The position numbers were made by a program, and so were the translations under genes. This document shows positions 1-11,151 of a stretch of 64,000 nt of DNA, piece by piece (the stretch's first letter is position 1; every line of letters begins with the position of its first letter). A model generated the notes under the pieces. That model was given only the letters and a program-made list of their open reading frames with translations. It was not told where the DNA came from and made no database searches. Source of the stretch: Bursaphelenchus xylophilus (lineage: Eukaryota; Nematoda; Chromadorea; Rhabditida; Aphelenchoididae); the NCBI GenBank assembly GCA_904066235.2, contig CAJFCV020000003.1, positions 1,240,001 to 1,304,000 on the forward strand, read 5' to 3'.

Positions 1-361
1 ACCCAAAGTAGAAAAATTAAAATACTGTAATGAAGTGAAAATAACATGTTAATTTTAGGCCGAGTTTAAAATTTTTTGATTTCTTGTCCGCACCGTGCAA
101 AATAAATAAATTTTTTAAACCGCACTGTGCAATGAAAAATTATTGGGTTTGCACGGTGCAGATACAAGATTTTACTAAGAAATTTTGCACAGTAAATTTT
201 TAGAGCATTCTAATTCTTGAGATGTCAAAAATTTCAATTTTTTTTCTGCTGCACCGTGCAAAAAAAGATTTTTCAAAATTTGCACGGTGCGGTGATTTTT
301 TTTGAAAATTTTTTGCAAAATTGAGAAAAATAAGTAATCTTAGAATATAAACCGAACTTAC
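1..361 (-). other. Intron (partial) after the pore exon
   Basis: Starts with GTAAGT at 361 and runs off the window. AT-rich, with seven or so copies of the GCACNGTGC palindrome in A/T runs. No coding signal. Confidence 0.9.
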
Positions 362-553
362 ATCCAACAATCATCATCACAATGGTGAAGATTTTTTCGG
401 CGTCCGTCGTGGCGGACACATTTCCGAAGCCGATGGAAGTGATGGTCGACAGCGTGAAATACAAGGATGTCACGTAGCGCGAATGCAGCGACGGACCGCC
501 TGTTGGCATTGAGCCATTCCCGCTCGAGGTGTACGGTTCGTTGAGGTTGCGGG
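362..553 (-). CDS. unc-103: ERG-type K+ channel exon: turret, pore helix, selectivity filter, start of S6
   Basis: Internal exon of an ERG/UNC-103 voltage-gated potassium channel in the plasma membrane. It encodes the end of the S5-P turret ([11 protein letters not shown]), the pore helix ([16 protein letters not shown]), the filter SIGFGN (SVGFGN in human ERG) and the start of S6 ([12 protein letters not shown]). The Ser after GFGNV that matches human ERG S631, needed for fast inactivation, is kept. The acceptor is TTTCCAG before 553 and the donor GGAT/GTAAGT after 362; both junctions are phase 1. The S6 aromatics of the drug-binding cavity and the CNB-homology domain would be in exons left of the window. 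Confidence 0.96.
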
Positions 554-1776
554 CTGGAAATTAAAAAAGTTTTTTTTGGGATTTTTTGAAACTTTTTGGG
601 GGAATATTGGGGAAAATGGGATTTTTTTTAAAATTTAGGCAAATGGAAATACTTTTTTGGTTATTCACATACCCAAAGAACAGCCTTAGAAGCAAACAAC
701 AAGCAAAACTTTTTGCACTGTGCAAAATTTTTTTTTCCGCACGGTGCGAAAAATACATGTAATTATCTCGGATTTTCCACTGTTTTGAGAAAAAAAGTTT
801 TGAAATTTAAATTGCTAAGATTTAATAGACCGTATTTTACCCTAAAAACTCATTTTCGAACTTTTTTCTATCTCCTAAATCCGCTAAAATACGATCGAAA
901 TTTTTTTGTACTGTGCGGAAAAATTTTAAAGACATGAAGAAATTGGCCGTATTTTACCCGAAAAACGCATTTTCAAGCTTTTCTTTGTCTCCTGTACCAG
1001 CTAAAATACGATCGAAATTTTCCTTGCACTGTGCAAAAATTTTTACCCGCACAGTGCGGAAAGAATTTTTTTTCAGATTTCAACTATTTCCAGAGAAAAA
1101 CTCTTGGCATTTAAATTGCTATGGGTTTAATAGACCGTATTTTACCCAAAAAACTCATTTTCAAACTTTTTTCTATCTCCTACATCCGCTAAAATACGAT
1201 CGAAAATTTTTTGCACTGTGCGGAAAAAATGATTTTTGCACAGTGCGAAAAATAATTCTTCTCAGATTTCGACTACTTCCGGAAAAACAAGTCTTAGAAT
1301 TCAGCCGGAAAAGGTTAAACTGACCGTATTTTACCATAAAAACTAATTTTGAGACTTTTTTCTATCTCATAGATCCGCTAAAATACGATCGAAAATTTTT
1401 TGCACTGTGCAAAAAAAAAATGATTTTTGCACTGTGCGGAAAAAATGATTTTTGCACAGTGCGAAAAATAATTCTTCTCAGATTTCGACTACTTCCGGAA
1501 AAACAAGTCTTAGAATTCAGCCGGAAAAGGTTAAACTGACCGTATTTTATCCTAAAACCTCATTTTAAAACTTTTTTTTATCTCCTAGACCAGCTAAAAT
1601 ACAATAGAAATTTTTTTGCACCGTGCTGAAAAAAATGATTTTGCACTGTGCAAAATTTCTTTTTCATTTGAAAAAAACCTTTTTGAAGCAAAATATTTTA
1701 GTCCAGCCAATCACAAAAAATCACCATAAAATTCACAAAACACTATAAGGAAAGCGAAGAAGCAAAAAAAAATTAC
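554..1776 (-). other. Intron between S4-S5 and pore exons
   Basis: 1,223 bp with canonical ends. Mostly filled by the tandem array at 760-1640; no coding signal. Confidence 0.92.
760..1640. repeat. Tandem array, about five diverged units (118-218 bp)
   Basis: Units start at GACCGTATTTTA-like strings near 828, 945, 1133, 1322 and 1540. About 65 bp later each has TAAAATACGATC, so each unit contains a small inverted repeat. GCACNGTGC palindromes and CTACTTCCGGAAAAA strings lie between. Confidence 0.8.
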
Positions 1777-2017
1777 GCCATCTGCCGAAGTCCATGTCCT
1801 TACCAAGCTGATGAAGCCACGTGATCTCTTTGTGCGGGAGCTCATGACTCCCGATCGCGTACCAAATACACGCCAACCAATGAGCGATCAGCGCGAACGT
1901 CGACATGAGCAACATCAACACGGCCGCGCCGTACTCCGAATATCGATCCAGTTTGCGCGCAACCCGGACCAATCGTAATAGACGGGCCGCTTTTAGGAGG
2001 CCGATTAGAGTTGTGGT
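1777..2017 (-). CDS. unc-103: ERG-type K+ channel exon: S4 voltage sensor, S4-S5 linker, S5
   Basis: Begins [17 protein letters not shown] and continues [13 protein letters not shown], which is the ERG S4 with the full set of spaced Arg/Lys gating charges and the S4-S5 linker. The S5 helix ([27 protein letters not shown]) and the first half of the turret follow ([20 protein letters not shown]). The acceptor TTTTCAG at 2018-2020 gives phase 0 and joins the upstream exon without a gap. The donor TGGC/GTAATT is phase 1 and restores the pore-exon frame. Shortened copies of this acceptor are duplicated upstream in the intron (see 2018-2991). Confidence 0.96.
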
Positions 2018-2991
2018 CTGAAAATGGGATTTTGGCTTTTTCGGGGTGACTTTGGGATTTTTGGAATTTTTAGTTCCAAAAAAATTTTTATTTTGCTTTT
2101 TTTTTTATTTTTGGGATTTTTTGAATAAAAAAATTTTTTTGGAATTTTTTGAAGTGGTCTGAAAATGAGATTTTGGGGTTAAAATGGAATTTTTGGAATT
2201 TTTTGGCTTTAAAAATTTATCAATTTTGGGATTTTTTGGATTAAAAAAAATTTTTTTTGGTTTTGAGCGCAAAAAGTTTTTAATATTTTAAAGTTGAATT
2301 CATAAAGAACGAAAAATAAAGTTTTTTTATTTTTTTTTATTTTAAAAAATTGTTTTTTTGATTTTTCGGGGTCAATTTGGGATTTTTGGAATTTTCAAAA
2401 AAAAAAAAAAAAAAAAAAAAATTTATTTTGATTTTTTATTTTTGGGATTTTTTGAATTCAGTTTTTTGAGGTTGTCTGAAAATGATATTTCGGGGTGAAA
2501 AATTTTATTTTTGGAATTTTTGTGCTTAAAAATTTTATTAATTTTATTTTTTTTTTATTTTTGGGATTTTTTGAATTAAAAATTTTTTTTGGGGGTTTTT
2601 TGTGCTCGAATTTTTTTTTTGTGGTCTGAAGATGAGATTTTGGGGTTAAAATGGAATTTTTGGATTTTTTTTGGCTTTAAAAATTTATCAATTTTGGGAT
2701 TTTTTGGATTAGAAATTTTTTTTTGGGTTTTGAGTGCAAAAATTTTTTAATATTTTAAAATTGAATTCATCATAAACGAAAAATAAAAAAATAAATAATT
2801 TTTTGGATTTTTTTATTTTTAAAATTTTTCAGTTCACAAAAAAAATAAAATAAATTCCAAAAAAACAAGAAAATATTTTTTTTTCATTTTTTTATTTTTT
2901 CAAATTTGAAATCAAAAATTCTGCAAAAAATTCCATTTTCAAATTTTAAAAATCTTAAAATTCTCAACAAATAAAAAATCGCATAACTCAC
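2018..2991 (-). repeat. Intron with a 467-bp direct duplication carrying copied acceptor sequence
   Basis: The sequence GTGGTCTGAAAATGGGATTT at the real acceptor (2014) recurs at 2154 and, with one change, at 2621, and is weaker at 2470. The 2154-2320 and 2621-2785 segments match along their whole length (GGGGTTAAAATGGAATTTTT, CAATTTTGGGATTTTTTGGA). On the minus strand these read as TTTTCAG-type decoy 3' splice sites. A 26-base A run lies at about 2397. Confidence 0.85.
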
Positions 2992-3234
2992 ATTCGCCTC
3001 ATCACTACTCGCCAACAACAAATCAAAGGGGATGGCGGCGATCATGTCGATGAGGAACCAGCCGGTGAAGTAATGTTTGGCGATCTTGTGCGGATCCGAC
3101 ACCACCTCCTCATTCTCGTTGACGTAGGTGGTGCGGAAGTTGATGATTATGTCCACGATGAACATGATATCCACAATGAGGTCGGCCAGGTCGAGCGTGC
3201 TCTCGAACCGGCCCCGTTTTTGATGGTTGTGATT
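2992..3234 (-). CDS. unc-103: ERG-type K+ channel exon: S1-S2 loop, S2, S3
   Basis: 81 codons, phase 0 at both ends (acceptor CTTCCAG, donor GAAT/GTGAGT). The S1-S2 loop is [16 protein letters not shown]2 is [20 protein letters not shown], with the acidic residues ERG uses to stabilise S4. Next come the ERG signature [14 protein letters not shown] and S3 ([20 protein letters not shown]). The extracellular loop differs from human ERG, which has Cys-rich sequence here. Almost every residue from LIVDIMF to IPFDLL matches ERG, so the family call is secure. Confidence 0.96.
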
Positions 3235-3432
3235 CTGGAAGGTAGGAGATATAGAAATTCTCTTAAAAATGAAAAAAATTTCATTTTTTTCAAAAAAAAA
3301 AAAAAAAAAATCAAATTTTTTTATGACATTGATGCACTGTGCAAAAAACAAAATTTTGCACAGTGCTGTAAAAAATCATATTTGATTAAAATCGATTTTT
3401 TTACCGATAAAACTAGTTCTGAAGTCTAAATA

Positions 3433-3588
3433 TCAGTCTGTCGGGAAAATAATGAGCACTCAGAAATCGCCAGCATTAGCATCAAAAATCGCCAAAAAAT
3501 GAATTGTGTTGCGGAAAAAAACAATTTTTTTTTCTCTTCAGCGACACGATTGGCACAGCGGCATTGTACTCATTATTTTCCCGACAGA
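3433..3588. mobile_element. Family A MITE, GAGCAC subfamily
   Basis: Left end TCAGTCTGTCGGGAAAATAA preceded by TA; right end complementary but cut after CCGACAG. Sits inside a channel intron. Confidence 0.9.
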
Positions 3589-3739
3589 ATTTTCGATTTT
3601 TTCAATAATTTCGATTTTTTGACGCACCATGCAAAAAAAATTTTTGTCCGCACTGTGCAAAAAGTCAGAAATAACTTATTGGAGAAATGAATTTTTGTGT
3701 AGAAAAATAAATCTTGAAGCCTCAAAAAATAATGATGTG

Positions 3740-3990
3740 AAAAATAACTTTTTGAAAAAACGAATTTTTGCTTTAAAAAATGAGTTTTGAAGCCAAAATA
3801 AAATTTCTATTTTTTCCCCGCACTGTGCAAAAATTTTTTTTCTGCACTGTGCAGAAATAAAAATTCTGCACGGTGCAGTGAAAAATAAATTTTTGAAAAA
3901 ATGAATTTTTGCTTTAAAAATGAGTTTTGAAACAAAAATAAAATTTTTATTTTTTCCCCGCACTGTGCAGACACGAAAAATCTGCACTGT
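3740..3990. repeat. Two direct copies of a ~150-bp unit with GCACNGTGC
   Basis: GAATTTTTGCTTTAAAAAAT then TATTTTTTCCCCGCACTGTG appear twice about 150 bp apart, with four palindromes. Confidence 0.75.
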
Positions 3991-4069
3991 GCGCAAAAAA
4001 CAAAAGTTTTAAAAACCTAAAAAAATAAAAAAAATCTCCAAAAAAATTATCAAACAGCCCCCAACTCAC

Positions 4070-4246
4070 TTCCTTGAGCAAGAAGACGGCCACGTAGGGC
4101 GTGAAGATGGCGGTGTAGATGACCAGGAGCAATATGATCCAGTCCCATACCGCCTTGAAGGGAGAGTAATGGACAATTGTGCAGTGGTGTATTCGAGCCT
4201 GTTGAAGTTTGTACTCGGGCAGTACATCCGCACCCAACGATAATAC
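4070..4246 (-). CDS. unc-103: ERG-type K+ channel exon: pre-S1 and S1
   Basis: 59 codons, phase 0 at both ends. It encodes [20 protein letters not shown] then [11 protein letters not shown] and S1 ([23 protein letters not shown]), closely matching human ERG from [13 protein letters not shown] through LLKE. The acceptor is TTTTTAG before 4246; the donor is GGAA/GTGAGT after 4070. ERG differs from EAG-type KCNH channels in this pre-S1 string, which supports the ERG subfamily assignment. Confidence 0.96.
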
Positions 4247-4740
4247 CTAAAAATTGGGATATTACTAAAAATTGTATTGATTTAGACATTAGACTAGAGG
4301 AGACGGAAAAAAAGACAGGATAACTGAGAATTTTGAGATTTTTCCGGCGGATTTTTTACTCTAGTAGAGATATAATACTATATTTTTTAGTTTGGCATCA
4401 ATTTTTCGTATGGCGACATTTTATACGATGAAAAAATCAAAAAATTTCAAAATGTAATTTTTGCTTTTTTAGTGTAAAAATGATAAATTTTTTTTCTTAG
4501 AACTGTTGTATATTGTATACACTAAGATAAAATTCTATTTCTAAACAAAAAATTTGTTAAAAACTTCAAAATTTCCAAAAAATTCGAAAAAATCCCAAAA
4601 TTACCGTGAGTGTAAATACATGTAAAATACATTTTTCCGCTTTACCATTCAAAGCATAGACTCTACTAAACATTTTTCCAAAACTTTTTTCAACATCCAC
4701 CACGCGAATCCAGCTCATTTCGCGTTGGTGGCGGACTTAC
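4247..4740 (-). other. Intron between linker exon and S1 exon
   Basis: 494 bp AT-rich. Contains TTTCGTATGGCGACATTTTA and TATACGATG, a dispersed motif also seen at 21.8 and 35 kb. No coding signal. Confidence 0.8.
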
Positions 4741-4839
4741 GTTGACGGACCCGTTTTGAAAGACATGCATGGCCTTTCCACGCGCGATGCGCGGAATCTT
4801 GGCGCGACTGTCCACCGTTTTCGTGGATTCGGCGCGACA
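4741..4839 (-). CDS. unc-103: Probable cytoplasmic N-terminal linker exon of the ERG channel
   Basis: 33 codons in phase 0: CRAESTKTVDSRAKIPRIAR then GKAMHVFQNGSVN, ending at a perfect donor (GTCAAC/GTAAGT). This is the first coding-like segment upstream of S1 and keeps the frame into [13 protein letters not shown] in this frame lies just upstream, so the exon must start between it and GAA-TCC. The acceptor used here is the pyrimidine-rich CTCTTGCCCCAG; the in-frame ATG (KA-M-HVF) could instead start a short isoform. The sequence is basic and shows no PAS/EAG domain. Confidence 0.78.
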
Positions 4840-5999
4840 CTGGGGCAAGAGGCGCACGGTTCAACCGTCATCACCTTCAGCCGCTGGCATCCTACTTCGG
4901 CGGCCACATTTCCGCGCGACCTGTTTTTGCGGGGAGGGCAACTGAACAAGAGCCGAGGATTAGAGCAATTTACGGTACTCGAGGGGCGGCGGCGAATGAT
5001 GTGAAATTGTATGCGGGGTGTAAGGTGGACGAGAGAGAGAGACCGGTCTTGTGATTAGGAACTACATTTTGGGGGTTTTACGAAGCTGAAATGTAGTTCG
5101 GAGTTCTTGAAGTAGAGGGATGAAAAGAAAAGCTAATATCTATTGTAGCACCAAGAATAGAAATGTGATGTAAAGTGCAGAGCGTCTACTGGGGTCTGTG
5201 TTACGTTATTCAGAAGTCATCTTACAAATAATTTCTTCAACTTTGCCGTAGGGCATTAATTTTTGCTTAGACAGGACTTGATGGGTAAACCAACAAAAAA
5301 GAGGATTTTAGGGTAAAATACGCCAAATCTTGATTATGTTTTGTACATCAAAAGAAAGAACAGAGCATAGGCAACCTAAAAATACAAAAGCCCTTAGGCG
5401 ATCTTGCCCAATTTTGAGAGAAAATGATAAAAAATCAAATTTCTTCCTCATTCTCAACATCTCTTCAATTTTCCCAAAAAAATTAAAGTAAAAATCATGC
5501 CAAAGACAACAACTAAAATGTCTAAAAAGACGCCGCAGACATTCTACACGATATTCCGGACCAATTGCCCCGGGGCATTTCCTAAAATACCCCAAAAAAA
5601 TTAGGCGCTCTTCAACTGTTTCAATTCTCATTATTTGACGCGCGGCACTCGGAATTCCACTCGGCGTCTAATGAAATTATAGAAATACGGCTTTTTGGCC
5701 TCCGGGCTTTCAAAAAATAGACATAAATTCTTGGAAAGAAAAAAAAATTTTTTTTTGAAAAAGTGAAAAAATTTTTTTTTTTCAAAATACGCAGTTTGTT
5801 GGTGTTGAAAGCATGTTTAAAATATATTTAATTAAAAAAAAAACTTTTTCTTATTTTTTTTTAATTCCCAAAAATCCCATTTTTCGAAATTTTTCCACAA
5901 AAATCCCAAAATTTCCCCGATTAATCTCAATAATTCCGAAAATCCTGAAAAATTGCAACCCCATCGGCCCTAAATATATTCATATTCGCGTCTAATGTA

Positions 6000-6110
6000 T
6001 TTCCCTCGCAGCGGCAGTGACGTCCTCCGGGCCCCGAATTATAAATCATTGCCGGGGATTTCTCGCGCGCTCCCCCCATTTTTGGCCCAAGTTTTGCGGG
6101 CCAAGAAAGT
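6000..6110 (-). promoter_or_regulatory. GC-rich TATA-bearing module, copy 1
   Basis: On the minus strand this reads GGGCCAAAAATGGGGGGAGC, then GCGCG, a short spacer, TTTATAATTCGGGGCCCGGA, then GACGTC. The order and strand match the block at 23960-24130. It lies 1.2 kb upstream of exon 4741-4839. I infer a promoter from the TATA-like string in a GC island; there is no direct proof. Confidence 0.35.
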
Positions 6111-6954
6111 GCTTGAAGGAAAGGGCGAGGGCTCAGCGTCATGAAGGAGGAGAGCGAACTTGGAGGTTCATAAAAATATGATAGATTGAGTGGAAGGGAA
6201 TTAAAAGGGGGGGGTCTTGAAGGGAGGGAAATGGATTTTTTGATGATTTTTTGGGGAAAACGGGATTTTTTGGAAAAATTTTGATAAAAAAGTCGACAAA
6301 AATTTATGATTGAGGCTTCTGAAGATCTATATTCTTTAAATTTGACCAATTTTTTCAAAAAATCTTAAAAATTAGAAAAAAAAAATATAAATTTCAAAAA
6401 ATTTTAAAATCGCAAAAAAAAATTTTTTTAAATGCCTTGAGGACAATAAAAAACATTTTGAGGCAATTTTTCACTCATATTACACAAGAAAACCAAAAAA
6501 AAAATAAAAAAAAATTTTTTTTCAAAAAACCATTTTGTTGTCATAGTATAATATATCCATCCATAAATTATCTCCAGGCAGTCCTGAAGACCTCAAAAAC
6601 CAACCAGTTCAACTCTCAGACCAGTCTCGTTTGTTCAACAACTCGAAAAATCCCGAAAAAGCCTTTCCGGCACAGTGCACTCAAACAAAGTTCAAGACAC
6701 ACACATTCGCCGCGACAATGTTCATAAATTTTCGAGCGCAAGAGAATCGGGAATTCAGACATCAGCAGGCGCTAAATAAATTATAAATGTAAATTAGGTT
6801 GGGGCGCGAACAGACGAAGTTGACATTTGAAAAAGGTCTACGTGACGATTAGGGATACGAAGGGAAGTTAATTGGCAAAGGTTCAGTAGACAGACCAAAA
6901 AAATTTGAAGGTAATTACGGCTTGTGAATGTGAAATAGGCCTTATTTTTGGATT

Positions 6955-7810
6955 TTTTCCCGCACTGTGCAAAATTTTTTAAAAAACAAAATATGCACTG
7001 TGCTGGAAATAAAAAGTGAAATTTATCATGTACCAGTAGATGGAAGGTGAATTCATGCATTTTTTAAGATATTGGAAGACTCTTCAAATTCATTATAAAA
7101 CGATTTTTTTAATAATGCACTCGCACTGTGCGGAATTTTTGAAAAACAAAATCTGCACTGTGCAAAAAATTAAAAGTCTGATTTTTTATTAATCAGCAGT
7201 CAAAAAGTTTTTTTTTGAGGTGAGTAAATACAACTGAACCTTTAAAATTCAGCATTAAAAAGCTTCCACTCCATTTTCTCATCGAGCTGTGCAGATTTTT
7301 CGAAAAACCAAATCTGCACTGTGCAAAAAATTGAAGGTCAAATTTCTTATTAACCAGCCGTCAAAAATCATTTTTTAGATTAGCAGAGACTAGTAGCACC
7401 TGTATAATCAAGCATTATGAAGTTTTCACCCCATTTCTTCCCCGCACTGTGCAGATTTTCCGGAAAACAAAATCTGCACTGTGCAAAAAATTAAAAGCCA
7501 AAATTCATACTACATAGCCGGCAAAAAAATTTTTTGAGATAAGCAAATACTAGTAACCTTTAATTTTTGTGATCAAATAATTTTTCCACCCCTTTTTTCA
7601 CCGCACTGTGCAGATTTTTCAAACAATAAAATCTGCACTGTGCGAAAAGTTAAAACCAAAAATATACTACATAGCCAAAAAAAATTTTTTTGAGGGTAGC
7701 AAATACTTGTAATTCCCTTAAAATTTAGCATCAAAAAATTTTCCACCTCATTTTTCCACCGCACTGTGTAGATTTTCCAAATAAAAAATTTTGCACGGTG
7801 CAAGCCAAAA
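6955..7810. repeat. Tandem array, six ~158-bp units each with paired GCACNGTGC
   Basis: Units near 6960, 7122, 7288, 7443, 7602 and 7762 share CGCACTGTGCAGATTTTTC, AAAACAAAATCTGCACTGTG and a spacer like GCAGTCAAAAAGTTTTTTTT. The paired palindromes about 30 bp apart are the best conserved part. Confidence 0.88.
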
Positions 7811-8896
7811 ACCTAGAAAAAAAATTTTTTTCAGCCTTCTAAACAACGCATAACCCACTTCATCAGCGATAAAAGTGCGAGTGAGAAAGGTTCTAGACGT
7901 TCCGAGTATTGTTTTTTGTCATTGTTGAAAATGAAGCCATTCAGTGCGGGCATAAAAAACCGAGATCGTTCCGTATTCTCACGACCAAAAAATGAGAGGG
8001 AAAATAAGGGTTCTATGTGTATAAATGGAACGGAAAGTAGGGTAATAGGGACGAAGAAAAGAGTTTTCTGGAAGCTACAGTGAAGATTAAGGATTTTTTG
8101 ATTTTTCAGCAAGATTTCGGGGGAAAAATGGAAATTTTATAAAATGAGTAAGTAGTAAAACAGTTGACCGCATATATAGGTGATACCAAAGCCCAGTACA
8201 GACTTTTGACAACAAAAAATTAGCAAAAAATAGCCTTCGAGGATTGGAAAAGTGAGAACTTTAATTTTGGTCGGGTTAATGTCTAGGATAATATAAAAAA
8301 GTTTAAAATCTCTATTTTTCTACGGCGCAACGTATGTGTATCAAATCTATGTGGCAGAAGAAGGTCTCGTCTACTCCCCGTACATTTTTTAGCCTTTTTT
8401 TGAACCAATTTTACCTATAACATACCATTTTTTGATGACTAAACTCTCCATAACAAACATAAATTTTATCGTCAAAACTTCTACCTACAATAAAATGAAA
8501 GCCCTCAGCACCCACCACTGTCCATTTAGTTCCCCCAAAAAACTTTATAGCCTGCGGGCGGCGGCCCAAACCTCTCACGAGGCTTTTCATGGAATGCGCG
8601 AAAAATTCCCCCCTTCTCCTTTTGATTGACTGTTAAACGCGTGCATTCGCGGGGCAAATTGGCTTAGTGTTCGCGCACAAAATGTTGCGCTAGCACAAGT
8701 GCGGAAAGAAGGGACGTCATGAACATGGGAATGTAGCAATCCGCCGACCTCGAGAGGGGATTTTCGACGGACTTAGAGGGGCTAAGAAGATTAGAGTTAC
8801 CCTGTGACTTTGTCTGGGGACATTCTGGGGACATTCCGGCTTGGGTTCGAGCCAAATGCCTTAGGGTACAAGATCAAAAAGGGCGAGAATTTGAGA

Positions 8897-9211
8897 GCAG
8901 AAATTTTTGATATTCTAGTAGGTGGTGGCGGAGGAAAATGGGTTGCTTCTGAAGTTACAGGAGAAAAATGGGGCTGACGTTTTGGAATACGAGAGAAGAC
9001 ACCTCAGGGCATGTTCTGGAAAAAAATTTAAGTCAACAGGTAAAATATGCGAACGGGGACAAGAGAAGAAATTTTTGATATTGTAGTAGGTGTTGGTGGA
9101 GGAAAATGGGTTGGTTCTAAAGTTACAGGAGAAAAATAGGGATGACGTTTTGGAATATGAAAGAAGACACATCCGGGCATCTTCTAGAAAAAAATTTTGG
9201 TCAACCGGTTC
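8897..9211. repeat. 168-bp tandem duplication
   Basis: AAATTTTTGATATTCTAGTA, GAGGAAAATGGGTTGCTTCT, GACGTTTTGGAATACGAGAG and GGGCATGTTCTGGAAAAAAA recur 168 bp later with scattered changes. Confidence 0.9.
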
Positions 9212-9322
9212 AATACGACGTCAAAAACAGGACTTTTTCCGACAGAAATTGCACAGTGCAAAAAGAATTCTTTTTTGCACAGTGCATGTCGCCGATTTCA
9301 TCCTGACGACTTTCCGCCTAGT

Positions 9323-9352
9323 ATCAGCCTGTCGGAAAAATAAAGAGTACTC
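9323..9352. mobile_element. Family A solo left end
   Basis: TATCAGCCTGTCGGAAAAATA with no matching right end nearby; it joins GTTATACAGAGG-like dispersed repeat sequence. Confidence 0.6.
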
Positions 9353-9507
9353 TAAAAAATCTTTGTACAACAAACATAAAAATACATTTGTTATAGAAAG
9401 GCTTCGTTGTACGAATTTGTATTTTAGCCCAAAATTGACCCGTTGACAGCTGGAATGCCCGTTATACAGAGATTTTGATGTATGGAGATTCTTGCTCACA
9501 CTTTTTA

Positions 9508-9663
9508 TCAGTCTGTCGGGAAAATAATGAGCACTCTGTCGCATCGGAAGTCGCATCGCCGTAGAAAAAATGAATTGCGTCGCGACAAAATCAAGTTTTT
9601 TTTTACTTCAGCGATGCGATTAGCCTAGCGACATTGTGCTCATTATTTTCCCGACAGACTGAT
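9508..9663. mobile_element. Family A MITE, intact, GAGCAC subfamily
   Basis: Both ends intact and TA-flanked; interior has the subfamily strings CGCCGTAGAAAAAATGAATT and TTCAGCGATGCGATT. Confidence 0.93.
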
Positions 9664-9932
9664 AATACAGTTTTTTTGTCGAAAAAAATTTCATCAAATA
9701 AATCAAAGATCCGTTTCACAAACTTTTTTTTTTCAAATTCTATGCATACCCCTTCCCCGTGAAGCCCACTCCACCATGGCACATGCTCACCAACTCATTA
9801 ATTATGCGCCTCAATTCCACTCCCCAATTTACCCACTCAAACCACCTGCCCAAAATAGCGGCCCAACCGAGTTTTGTGGCCCAAAAATAGCGGCCCAAAA
9901 CTATTTCTGGACTTTTGACAAAAATTATTATA

Positions 9933-9995
9933 CAAGGAAACGGATGATGTAAAGGACGAAAAAATTACAAGGAAACGGATGATATAAAGGATGAG
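9933..9995. repeat. 34-bp direct duplication
   Basis: ACAAGGAAACGGATGATGTA and AAGGACGA repeat once, 34 bp apart. Confidence 0.8.
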
Positions 9996-10283
9996 AAGAG
10001 CGCCGTGAAACACGACCCAACTCCCGTCGGCCCCGCAGGGCTTTGGGGAGGCGCGTTAAAAAAGGTCAAAAATGCCGGGTGAAAAAGTTTTTTTTTTCTA
10101 TTCGTGTTTCCAAATTTCATGAAGATGGAGGGCCCTGCAAGGAGATGGGGATTCTGAATTCCGGGAAGTGGGTTCGGAAATTTGGTTGCGAAAAAATGAG
10201 ATCAAAGAGAAAAAAGAGATCAAAAGAGCAAGAGGAATTAGAATTTTAGAAGAAAATTGGAAAAAAATGGAGAACTCAAGATA

Positions 10284-10429
10284 TCAGTTTGTCGGGAAAA
10301 TAATGAGCTCAATGTCGCTGCGCCGGTTGTGTCGCTGAAGTGAAAAGCAATTTGATTTTGCCGCAGCACAAATCATTCTCATGCGATTTTCGATGCGACA
10401 TAGCGCTCATTATTTTCCCGACAGACTGA
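10284..10429. mobile_element. Family A MITE, GAGCTC/GAGCGC variant
   Basis: Ends TCAGTTTGTCGGG and CCCGACAGACTGA, TA-flanked; interior in the opposite orientation to the 9508 copy. Confidence 0.92.
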
Positions 10430-10549
10430 TAAGAGGCAAAAAAACTTCTCAAACGATTCCAGATCAGTAATTCTGGGAGTCGTTTGGCTTAAAAATAGAG
10501 TAAATTTTTAGTCAAAATTAAACTCTGTACAACAAAACTATCCCATTAT

Positions 10550-10679
10550 TTTGTCGGGAAAATATATAATTAGCTCAATGTCACTGTGTCGCTGAAGATT
10601 TTGTTGCGAAGAAAATTCATTTTTTGGCGATGCGATTTTCGATGCGACAGAGTGCTCATTATTTTCCCGACAGACTGAT
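10550..10679. mobile_element. Family A MITE, left end damaged
   Basis: TTGTCGGGAAAATATATAAT at left, intact right end; 120 bp from the previous copy. Confidence 0.85.
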
Positions 10680-11151
10680 AAAAGGTAAAAAGAAATCTCC
10701 GTACAACAAAACCTCAGTATAACAAAAAAATTTCAGATGCAACAAGACTAAATTCTAGGTAAAAATAAAACTGCATTCAACAAAACCCTTATATAACAAA
10801 TAAATTTTTAGGTTTGTTATACAAAGGCTCAACTCTAATACGCTTCAAAAAATGCTAAAAAAGCTTCACAAAACAAAAAAAAAACTTAATTTTCGGGGAT
10901 ACGCTTGACTATAAATGTCCAAAATTCTTCAAATTTCGCAAATTTACTGCACATACCTCACAAATTATTCACTAAAAATTTTAGTTCATGATTTGCAGCG
11001 ACAGCCGAGAAATTCAACAATTAATTTTAGAGAGCACGCAAAACTAGGAGAGACGCTAAGACAAAAAAAAGAAAAAAATCTTAAAAATAGATTTTTGCCA
11101 AAGCCCATCTCACTGCAATAGCCTTATGTCAATATACGAAAACAACTAAAA

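Larger units (their letters stand above)
3235..4069 (-). other. Intron between S1 and S2-S3 exons
   Basis: 835 bp, canonical ends. Holds one family A MITE (3433-3588) and a two-copy repeat (3740-3990). Confidence 0.92.
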
